A stretch of 27,447 nucleotides of DNA from Ectocarpus siliculosus. Lineage: Eukaryota; Sar; Phaeophyceae; Ectocarpales; Ectocarpaceae. This document shows positions 9,349 through 19,015 of the stretch, in pieces. Position 1 is the first letter of the stretch; each line of letters begins with the position of its first letter. The notes beneath the pieces are model-generated. The model was not told where the DNA came from, did not search any database, and saw only the letters and a list, made by a program, of their open reading frames with translations. The stretch spans positions 4,148,204-4,175,650 of the forward strand of contig FN649729.1 of the NCBI GenBank assembly GCA_000310025.1, written 5' to 3'. The position numbers and the translations under genes are program-made.

Positions 9349-12300
9349 ATGGCCGATTCATCTACTGCTGCCCGGGTCGAGGCCCTGCGGAAAGCCGCCG
9401 TTGACAGGGGAATCGATCTACCCAAGGTATGTATTGTCTTTTTAAAGTGTGTTGATCTCCCTCCCGTTCACCAAAGTTTGAATTCGCTCTACGCGAAGAG
9501 GCGCGCGACCGGGAGAAATCATGCTGTAGAGCGAGGAATAACAGAGAGAGAGAGAGAGCGGGGGGCGCTTGTGTCTGTGGTGATGATCTGCTCCGATTCA
9601 TCTGTGCCTTTCATCTGGAGGGCCGCGCGGCGCCTTTGTCTGCCGGCACCGGCGTGATTCTGCTCCGCATGTCCGAGCCAGATAGTGCTGGCACCAAAAT
9701 TCACTTGCGATCTGTTGGCCACATGTATTGTAGGGCAATCATGGGCTTTTACTCCTTTGTTTTAGCATGTGTGTGCGTTTCATGGTAAACAACGGCTCTG
9801 TCTGGTAGCTCCTCTTTCCTGACCCCCTTACGCAGTACGTGTGGTTCCTGGACTGACCGAGCATACTTGCCATCTCTCTGTTTGAAAGCCTACACTATTT
9901 TCTGCTCCAGGAAAGACTTTACAGCAGTCTACTGCTGTACATTCCACAAGATGTTCTTTCCTCCGTGTCACTTGAGATACATACATCCTACCTACATGTG
10001 CTTGCGTTTAGCTACCGGGACACAAGTAGCCTCGTGACACGTTCCCAGCCACAAAAATATCAAGCGACTTGTTGGTACTGTAGATACGTTAAAGATCACC
10101 ACGACTGATTTCCCAGTCGGATACAAGTACTTATAATAGTTTCTCCCGTTGCTGCTGTACTTGTAGGCGGGCATTGGCATTGGAGTGGAGTACTGCTGTT
10201 CTGTACCAGAACACAACAATTCACTGGATTAATGTTGCTGTTCTTCGCCATGCGTTAAACCGAACGCGTTGCTTGTTTTAGGCAAAGAAGAAGAGCTCCC
10301 GGGAGGTCGAGGAAGCCCTCGAAACGGCCGGCCTGGAGGATGAGACCGGCGGCAGCGGTGACAACGAAGCGCTAAAAAAAGCCGCCCTCAAGGTATTGTA
10401 TCGTTTTTCGTCGGTGGTCTGTTTTTAGCCAAGTGTACTAGGAGTTGTACAGACATAATTTTGGTAATCCAAGACAATGTCTAGATTCTCCAGAGGGTAC
10501 GCTGTTTCTCTTTTGATTTCTGGGTGCGATATGTTTGTCTCATGTTTGTTACTGCAAGTATGACCAGAAGCAGCGCTACCCGTCCTTCGGGACACGTGGC
10601 GCTTGTGCTTTCTCGCCGTGCATCGAGTTCCGTCCCTCCTTGGCCTACCCTGCAGTGGTGAACTGCCAAGTTGCGTAAACAGTTATTTAGCCGCGCTGAT
10701 CTTCGGCGTACATGACCCAAGGCGATATTGCCCCGCCGTATGCATTAGAAAAGACGAGATTCGTATGGAGAGGATGGTGACTGCGCTCCACAAGGACCAC
10801 ACGAACCATGTGATCACTTTGATCGAGATGCACGCATCCCAGGCCTGGCCAATTTTGGCGTTCTGATGCCCTTGTTTCTATATGACGGTCGCGCACCGAG
10901 GGGCCAGAGCCGATTGTTCGGGTACCCCATGTGTGTTCTTTCCGTTGCCAGCCCAGCCATCTATAATAAGCCGTCTCCGAGATCAGTTTCCCCTCGAAAA
11001 GGTACTCATGCACAGCTTTTGGCGACGTATGTTGCGTGTGGTTGACCCGAAACACAGATAGGTCTCATCCCCCGCTCTCTCGTCCCCACCCCCCCTCACG
11101 GCTCGCTCCTGCGACGTGTCAACACTCTCAATCAACGGATGACATCGCCAGATCTTGGCAAAGAAGTTCGGGGTGAAGAAAGAGCAGCAAAAGGCAACCG
11201 GCAAGCGCAAGGCCGATGGTGGCAAAGGAGCTGCCAAGCCGGCGGCCCCTTCGTCGTCTGCTCTCGATGAGGTGCAGGGCTTCTTGCTCTTGCGACAAAA
11301 CAATTTCCTTTCCAACGGGACTTGGCGTGGTACTTGATACCTTTCTCACTTCGCCATTTTTTTTTTACGATGTTGAGCGATGCTTTGCTTCGTTCGAAAT
11401 TTTTACTAAGCGTTTATAACTTAACGTCTAAGTAGATGGAGGTGCGTTTTCGCCGGTCCTGGCCGCGACTGACTGTTATAGATGACTTGGTTTAGATTGT
11501 AGCTCTGGAGTTGATTCCCACTTGTGGAAGTTAGAGTATGTTTGGCATTCCTTGCCACATTGAACAACAGGAAATAGCAGCCTCCGGTGGCAGGTCGAAG
11601 CCACCACACTCTGGACTCTCCTCTCACCCAGAGTTGAGGCTTCCATACCACAGCCATTTCTTTCGGTACACCATGTTCGTGCGGTCTTGTGTAACCGCGT
11701 TTGTTTGACGTCTCACCTCCTACCAGGTGTGGGATGTGTCTACCAAGGAGGAGCGGAAGAAATACGTGGCCAAGCTCATCGAGATCGCGAAGGCGAGGGG
11801 CGTCAGGATACCAGAGGTAACCGAGCGCGTTTTCGGTTTTCTTCGCTATCCGTCACCCCGGTCGTTCAGTTGGCTTGGTACACAACCTTAGCTCGCTATG
11901 AAGATTTCGGACGAGTCTCTCGGGAGTTAAAAATCGCAAATGTTGAGGTGGACAGCGCATGCTGGGCGGGTAAGCACAAAAAGAGGGAAGGAATTGCTCA
12001 GCTCTTCTCGGGTTATTTAATCGTTGAAGGCAAGCACCGCAGCGGGGAAGGTGGAAAAAGAAGAGAGTACTACAGGTGTACAGCGTTTACCTTGCTCCTG
12101 CGTGACCCAAGCTGGTACGTCAAACCTATTCTGTAAGGTGCAGACTGGCGGCCACAACAAGTGGGACGACATCACACAGACATGCTGTTAGAGTGCCCCT
12201 GCCTGTCGTGTCGACAAAGAGTTCATCTTACGGACGCCGCTTGAGGAGGAGAGATGCGTTTTATACTCAACCCGCGCGCTTATTACCTTCGCCCAGAGGG

Positions 12301-15300
12301 TGAGAACGACATGCGGGGGATCGAGGGGCTCCGACGTTTCACGCTTTCTCAATATCACACGAGACCCCGTAGATCTGTGTCACGACCGAACACGCCGAAC
12401 ACACACACATACACGTCACCGCGTATTGTTCAAATACACGCTGCCGAATAGGTGCCCCTAGATTTGGGATTGTAGCTCTCTATCTCCCTACGTATCGTGC
12501 ACCTTTTTGTTCGTTGTGCGCATGATGGTGTACGTCTGAGCTTGCGCGGAGAGCCAGCGTTGGTTTCCGGCGTAGATGCGCTTCGTGCCATGCTCTCGAG
12601 CATGGTTTTGTTGCTGAGGGCAACGGTCGAAGCTTGGCCGTATGATGGTGATGAGACGCATCTCTCGACTTTTACGGTTGTGCGTGAGTGTACGAAGCAC
12701 GTGTATTGTCCGTGTTCGTCCCTTGGTTCGTCGAATTCCCTCGGACAACTGCAAGGGTTCAAATGGCGGCGTGGCGCCTTGCCCCCTATGCTCGCCTCTG
12801 ATGTATATACGTGCTGCTCTGTGTTATCGATGTTTTATCGAAGCGCATGCGCGCCGACGCCACAAAAATACACACACCCCCGCGCGGCAGGATGCTCAAG
12901 CAGCGTCGATGGGCGTGGGCACCGTGATCATGGGGTCCAAGGACGCCGACAACAAGCTCAAGGTCAAGGACGCCGTGGAAGAGCTCACCGACAAGTTCGG
13001 GAAGGACCCGGCGTGGGTGGACCCGGAAGACTCGGGGCCGAAGAAGAAGAAGAGGCCTAGCACAGCCAAGCAGGTGCGGATGGGGCGCCGACTACGGTAT
13101 TTAGTTAGTATGTGGACTTCACGGCCTCTTTTGGCACCCCTATCGTAACATCATACTAGCGATCCGTTTTTTTTGTTCAATTTTTTTTTTTTTCCTCGAG
13201 AACACGCTGCTCGGTGTAGGTCGGAGTTTAGGGTCAGCGTTTGGTTGGGCCCACATCTAACGCTGGTGTCTGTGTCTGTGTCTGTGTTTTGTCTTGGCAT
13301 ATTTTCTGGACGTTAGTTTTACAACTTTTCGGTATCTTTGGATGCACGAGCAGGACTAAATAGGAGTGCGTGTTTCAGTATTAGGGCTTCCCCAAAACTG
13401 AAAACTCTAGAAACAAAACTACACACCAAAAAATGCATTTTGCTTACTCCGTTTTGGTGCCCTCAACTGGTATTAGCATCGTTTCGTTGGCTGCTGTATC
13501 GGAAAAGATCTACAAAGGAAGGGTGGATAGTCGGCACAGGTGTTCCCCAATCTACAGTTGCACGGGCGTGCGGTATCAAAGGCAAGAGCTGACGGTTTCT
13601 TGACCGCGATGGCACACTGTGCTGGACGTGTGAGTCTTGAACTGTACAGTCTACGCACGGCGTTAACAAGGTCAACAAGCTTGCTTGGGTCAGGAGAGGA
13701 ACAGATCACCCACCAGTTATTGTTCCGTTGTTGTGTGTTATTACAGCGTCGTGCTTTGTTTGCTGCGTTGTCTTGTCCACCTCGTTGCTTGGTTTACTAA
13801 ACTGCGTCCCTTCCCCGTGCTCGTTCAAAATTGGGCTTTGTACATCGCCCAGCAACCATACGATCGATTAATGTTGTTGTTGTAGTTGTACGAAGAGAGT
13901 GGATAACTTAGGTCCGGGTTTTCAAGGCAGTTGGAAGTAAACGCAGCACATTGTGTCGACAGGGTTGCCGATTTGGTTGTTCGGGCAGCGGATACACAAC
14001 AAGAATGACCACCACGCGGTGTACCCACCCCTTGCCTTGGCTACCCCGCCCTTGCCCTTGCCTCTCATGTGATGCGACGAACGACGACTGTCGACCCATG
14101 TATGGGGGTTTAGTGCACCTGCCCTGAGAACAAGGCCTTGGCCGATGCGTTCGATGAGCTGGCGGGGCTATACTTCAAGGAGGGTAGCAAGGCCGGCGGC
14201 GTCTACAAAAAGGTGGGAATACTTGTCGGTCCTTCGACATTATGTCCCTAGGAGTTTGGAGTTTTTTCCAGGTTCAAGACTAATGTATTGTATTTGCGAA
14301 ATTAATCCCCGGACCGCCTGGGTTCTTTTGCCAAACAACAATGCTGCTGATATGGTGTGAATGGGTGGATTTCTAGCAAAGCTTACGGAGCGTTGTTAAG
14401 GTTCTAGCGAGACTTGAACAACGGACTGGAATGCTCGTATCGAGAATTATTGACCATCCACGCTGTCTTATGACACCGATTCTCTCTACCCCTTTGATGC
14501 GCAGTTTTATCTTCTTCCGCCGTTATGCAGCTTGCCGGCATTTGCGCGAGCTCTTGCTGGCTCATAACAACAAGATGGTGTATCATTTGACGCAACCTAG
14601 CCCATGATTGGTCGGTGAAGGCAGTACGATCGAAAACGCACGGTATTTCATCGTATCGACTTGGTTGTCTGCTTTTGCCCGTCAGCAACCCCCCCTCCCG
14701 CCTCGTGATATCGATAGGATAGATAGGCTAGGGAAAAAAAAATTGAGCCACCTTTGGCAAACTTCGAAGGAACGATTGACCATCGGTGATCGATCCTATG
14801 GGAACAATGCTCCGGCCTCTCAAGGACGCGTGGGCCTAACCGCTAAGGCATGCAAAACATAAGAGCACGCCCCCCCCCCCCCCCCCCCCCNNNNNNNNNN
14901 NNNNNNNNNNNNNNNNNNNNNNNNNNNNNNNNNNNNNNNNNNNNNNNNNNNNNNNNNNNNNNNNNNNNNNNNNNNNNNNNNNNNNNNNNNCGTTGAAAAA
15001 CCCCGGGTTTTTTTTGTTTTGGCTTGGGTTTTCTGTTTTTCCCCGTCAAAACCCCCCCCCCCCCCCTGGGGTTTTGGTTGGGATAAATGGGTTGGGAAAA
15101 AAAAAATGGGCCCCCCTTGGCCAAATTTGGAGGAAAGGTTTGCCCCTGGGGGTTGGTTCTTTGGGGAAAAATGCCCCGCCCTTTCAGGGGGGGGGGGGCC
15201 TACCCGTTAAGGCATCCAAAACAAAAGGGCCCCCCCCCCCCCCCCCCGCCCCCCCCGCCTATTCCCCCCCTGCCTCGCTCTCTTCCCCCTCTCGGAATGG

Positions 15301-16701
15301 CCAGGTGGTTTCCGCCATCAAGGACATGCCCAAGCCGCTGACGACCGCTCCCAAGGCAAGTATAGCTATCCGCATGGTCACAAGAGGCTTGGTTCGCTTC
15401 ACGTTTCTTCCTCGCGCACACGAAAAAATATGTCATACGCATCTCCCACTTCGGAAGTGGGTGTTCGCCATTTGAGAAAAACATGTTGCTGAGTTTGTAC
15501 AGCATCCCTGATTGTCGCCTTTGTTTTGTTTCGTTTTTCGATGCTTGGTGAGATCCTCGAAAGACTAACTGTCATGCTGCTCCTTGGATGCCTAATCAAG
15601 CGTAGCGCCATATCAAGCGGTTCTTGTCTCTGTGTGTTTTCAAGCAGAAGGTTGGAGAACATAGGCATGAATCTATACACCAAGTGCGTCGACCCCTGTA
15701 TTTGTCGTTGTATTCTGACGTTAGAAAAGCTCCACCTCCGACAACCTGTCTTCTCGACAACTGTCTTAATACGACATTCGGGGTAAAAATTGTTTTTGCC
15801 CTCGCCCCGTGGCGTTTCCCCTGCTCCGCATCCAAAACGTGTACCTTCATGTATTCCGTTGAGCGCAGAAGGGGGAGGTCCCAGGTATCGGTGCCAAAAC
15901 GATCCAGAAGATCAACGAGTTCCTCGCGACGGGCAAGATACAGACACTGGTGAGTGGACGACTCCATCTCTCGACAACAGCACTGCCGTCGCAATATTCG
16001 AAAGCTGCCAACGGGATTTGGTTGGTCGGTGTTGCAATGTGACGAGACCTCCCCCTCTCTCGATCGCCACCCTCTTTTGGCTCTGTAGACCGGGTTTGAA
16101 ATGCACGATTGTTCCACGAAGTCTCTGCCGCAGCTCGGATGTGTTTGAGTGATCGGAAAAGAAGGAAAACATTGGTGGTACGCCGACGAAATAAATGGAG
16201 TACGTTTTTATGCTCAGTGCTTTTATGGCATACTTACCCATGTGTTCCAGTCAAAAGTGTCTTGCCCATGGAGTGTCTGTGCATCGACTTGCTCAGCGCC
16301 GTGTGGCCTAGCCGTTGATACTGTGGCCACACGCGGCCTGTCACTTGGTATGGAGACAAATAGTATGGAGACAATTACGTGATACCCTCCCCCATTGCCC
16401 CCTCTTCCTTGGCTCGATGCCTTGTGGACTTGTTTAAGATTGCTTGCTTTCCCCTTGCTCCTCTCGCCGCGACCTCACAGCGAGCCTTCTTTGTTGACCC
16501 TGGTTCCCCTCTTATCTCCTTTGCTGGAGGAACATTTATTTGTCTTGATTCTCGTCTCATGGTTTCCTCGTTTAACCCTCGTTTCAATGCCGTTCGCCGC
16601 GCCTTCTTGTTTTGACACCTTTTGGCTGGAATGGGTCGAAATTCGTTGTCGACCTGTCTGCCAAACATCAGGAGGACAAGCGGGCCGAGTCCGTCATGTA
16701 G
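9349..16701 (+). CDS. Protein with free-standing DNA polymerase beta-type 8-kDa lyase (HhH) domain (9 exons, 275 aa)
   Basis: Exons: 9349-9426, 10282-10392, 11152-11271, 11727-11816, 12891-13073, 14129-14212, 15305-15355, 15869-15949 and 16672-16701. Every exon is a whole number of codons (phase 0). Residues 1-194 are Lys/Ala/Glu-rich with several short helical units; MADSSTAARVEALRKAAVDRGIDLP and exon 4's ERKKYVAKLIEIAKARGVRIP are alike and resemble a SAP/HeH helix pair. Residues 195-272 match the N-terminal domain of DNA polymerase beta: NKALADAFDEL, VYKKVVSAI (Pol beta AYRKAASVI), VPGIGAKTIQKINEF (LPGVGTKIAEKIDEF) and LATGKIQTLE (LATGKLRKLE). Lys253 aligns with the Schiff-base Lys72 of Pol beta, Lys249 with Lys68 and Tyr220 with Tyr39. 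The protein ends nine codons later, so there is no palm or fingers domain. That domain binds gapped DNA and removes 5'-deoxyribose phosphate in base excision repair; activity here is inferred. Exon 3's donor (GTGCAG) is weak and that junction is the least certain. Confidence 0.75.
9427..14128 (+). other. Introns 1-5 of the lyase-domain gene
   Basis: Introns 9427-10281, 10393-11151, 11272-11726, 11817-12890 and 13074-14128. They contain a GA repeat (9543-9558), a CTGTGT hexamer repeat (about 13266-13288) and copies of the ACAGCAGTAC motif (9921-9940 as a perfect inverted pair, and 10191-10200). I found no other gene. Open frames there, such as a 187-codon one that runs into exon 5, are intron read-through. 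Confidence 0.55.
14213..15304 (+). other. Intron 6 of the lyase-domain gene, artificially lengthened
   Basis: The intron starts with GTGGGA and ends in a long pyrimidine tract plus CCAG. It holds a 100-N gap (14891-14990) flanked by a genuine and a corrupted copy of the same DNA, so the true length is probably about 730 bp rather than 1092. Confidence 0.7.
14627..15246. repeat. False duplication across a 100-N assembly gap
   Basis: 14627-14881 and 14991-15245 align collinearly at a constant offset of 363-365 bp. Anchors are GGGAAAAAAAAATTGAGCC versus GGGAAAAAAAAAATGGGCC, CGTCAGCAACCCC versus CGTCAAAACCCC, and AAGGCATGCAAAACATAAG versus AAGGCATCCAAAACAAAAG. Differences are mostly merged homopolymers in the second copy, the pattern of bad base calls rather than of mutation. 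Both copies run into poly-C, a likely cause of the read failure. Confidence 0.85.
15356..15868 (+). other. Intron 7 of the lyase-domain gene, GC-AG type
   Basis: The donor after codon AAG is GCAAGT (AAG|GCAAGT), which otherwise fits the consensus of the rare GC-AG class. The acceptor is GCGCAG before 15869. The splice joins two halves of the lyase domain in frame with the spacing of Pol beta, which supports the GC donor. Confidence 0.7.
16300..16333. repeat. Perfect 9-bp inverted repeat in intron 8
   Basis: CGTGTGGCC (16300-16308) and GGCCACACG (16325-16333) can form a 9-bp stem with a 16-base loop inside intron 8 (15950-16671). No A/B-box pair or snoRNA boxes accompany it. The rest of the intron holds nothing else I can name. 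Confidence 0.6.
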
Positions 16702-17622
16702 ACTGACTCAAAGGATGCTACACTAGTTGCAGCAGTAGATTTAGGGGAGGCTGGCGGCGTGTGTGCTTGCACGCGGGCTGGTGGGGCCGCCGCGCGCCAG
16801 CTGCTAGCTGGTGGATGTGTGTCCACCCGCGTGTACAAAAGCATTTTCTCTCGGTTTTTTTTTTGCGCAAGTCTCTGTGCTCGGAAATCGAGCTTTCCAG
16901 GCGTTATTTTGTGTTGGTGTCAAGATTGGCAGAGAGATGAAGAGTGACGTTTTGCGGTGCTCCAGTGGTGTTTTTGGGCGACACAGGCTTGCTTCGGTTT
17001 GTTCGGCCTTCCTTGTGTTTTGTGATCTCTTGAGCTGGTAGGAAGTGCCGAGGAAACCTTCGCACTCCAACCAATGACAAGCCCCATGACCTGGCGAGGG
17101 CTTGTAGCGTGTCATGTCCCCCCCATGTAGACTACATACATACGTAGGGTTCAGATTTTGTTTGTTTCGTTTTCTGTTGTTTGATACGGAGTACATTGGT
17201 AGTACGTTGCTTGCGCAGTTTGTGAGGCCTCCGTTGTTTTTCCATTTGTTGCACTAGTCACCTTGCTCAAGCATCGGACTAGTTGTCGGTTGGTTGATTT
17301 CTCAGGAAAGGGGGTGTTGTTTCAGCGGTTTTGTTTCTTGTCTTTGTGTTTTGTGTTTTCCTGCCTGTCTCTGTCCATGCGGCTTGGTGTTGGACGAATG
17401 AATGGGTTATTTTTTCTGCGGGGAACGTGTCACGTGGTTACACTAATACCAACTAGCAGAGATAAACAAACGTGCAGAGTGAGTGTTGGTTGTATCGCTG
17501 CTATTTCATCACTTACTGCACTTTTGGAATGTTTTTGTCATGTTGTAGTACAAGCATCCTCACGTAATCTACTCATGGCGGCGACATGTGCAAGGATACT
17601 CGCTAAAAGAAACCTAGTGTAA
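16702..17622 (+). other. Probable 3' UTR of the lyase-domain gene
   Basis: No further exon is found after the TAG at 16699-16701. The nearest plus-strand TGTAA is at 17618-17622, about 920 bases downstream, almost the same distance as for the Sds3-like gene on the other side. The stretch holds GC-rich inverted repeats at 16770-16833 (CACGCGGG with CCCGCGTG, and inside it CCAGCT-GCT-AGCTGG). Confidence 0.35.
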
Positions 17623-19015
17623 GTAGCGCTTTAGCTGAAAACTATGTACATCCTATGCATACAGCCAGCAGCATCTACAGCTTATGTAGTCTATCCAGCA
17701 TGGATGACGAAAGCTTCTTCGCTGAACGAATGTGCTTCGAAAATTCACTCGTCGTTATTATTTTACTTTCGCCCCCGCGGTTCATCCACCGTGCGTTCTC
17801 CCTCTTACCACTGTAACAAAAGGGTTGCTTCCTTGCTTGACGTGCACTCGACAAGCACAACAATAACCGCTTATTCTACAGCAGTAACGACCCAGCACAG
17901 CAGTACTGACAGCACGAGGTACGGACAAAGATTCGCTATTTTTGCCTCTACACACTCTTTGGATGTGTACATACATGGACTGATGACACAATGTATATCT
18001 ATCGGACAGACACCGCCCGTAGTGAATGGTTGCCATCCATGTACAAAATCTACAGTAGTAGTCTACAACGTATGCCTCCGGCAACCGATGGCTGGTGTAA
18101 AAAAAAAACACGTATCGATTCGAGGAAGGGGGGGCGGCGGGTGGTGAGCGGAAGAAGAGCAAACAAACCTTGCAATTTCCACCTTGCTTGCTCGAACAGA
18201 AGATGCATGTGTGGCCGAGAATGTACGGATACCAGCAGGATACGCAAGACGTACTAATTATAAATAGGACGGACACGCAGGAGAGCAAGAGAGGTACCCG
18301 CGCGACGAACAACCATCGTTTTTTGCCAAAATGCATCCGTCCTTTCGGTAGTCCTTTCGGTCGCACTTCCATATTTTTTTGTGGACTAGCATGCGCGTCG
18401 GGAAGCACAGCGGTAGTTGGTGGCCGACTGTCCAACAACAACTCATCGATCGTGCGTCACTCATGACCGCCAGGCTCGTGTATCGCAGGCTTGTGCACAG
18501 GCGGGGTGCGCGGTGTTCTTGAGAGTCCACATGGCCGCTCGCGTTCAGCAGTACTACTGCTGCTGCTGTACATGGCAGCAGTCGAGCCAAGTTGAGCCGA
18601 AAAAAAATAGTGCATCCCCGCTCCCCTCCTAGAACCAAAATGCGCGATCCCCTCTCCCCTCCTTGTGGGGTAACTGGTAACTGGCCTCTGCTATCCCTGC
18701 TGGATGTATCCCCTGACTGACAGGCGCACGAGACAGGATAATAGAGGACGGCAGGCATTGGGTATCAAGAACAACGCCTGTCGATCGCTACGACCTGCCA
18801 CGGACTGCTGCAAGGTATGAAAGCCGCAGAATCGAGTAGAGAGGGCGGGGTAGCTCAGAACTCCCATCATCGACTGCGAACGACCCAAAGACTCTTGACA
18901 CGAAATCTCAACAGCCAGCGTTTCGTTTTTTTGCGCGCGGTGTACAGCGCAACAGCAGTACACACGGAGCAGAGAAACAAGGTGCAGCTCTCGAGGGCCC
19001 AAGCACAGCGGCAGC
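17623..19015. other. Intergenic region upstream of gene 3
   Basis: No convincing gene on either strand. A minus-strand frame of 219 codons (18441-17782) is Cys/Ser-rich, has no domain, no flanking splice partners I could find, and is not called. Several ACAGCAGTAC-type motifs occur (17878, 17897, 18546, 18952). The promoter and 5' UTR of the gene starting at 19016 should lie near the right end, but no TATA-like element was identified. Confidence 0.45.

Noticed and set aside
12497-13060. 187-codon plus-strand frame overlapping exon 5 of the lyase-domain gene
   Set aside because: It is in another frame from exon 5 and starts deep in the intron; the exon 5 frame links in phase on both sides.
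14843-15475. Open frames around the N gap
   Set aside because: They cross unknown bases or the corrupted duplicate and disappear if the false gap is closed.
15767-15785. TAATACGAC, similar to the start of a T7 promoter, suggesting vector
   Set aside because: The match stops after nine bases and the surrounding intron is ordinary.
17782-18441. 219-codon minus-strand frame in the intergenic region
   Set aside because: Cys/Ser-rich, no domain, no splice partners in phase, and a matching open frame on the other strand; probably chance.
18847-18930. GGGGTAGCTCAG, resembling the 5' part and A-box of a tRNA
   Set aside because: There is no B-box or T-arm within 90 bases and no acceptor pairing.
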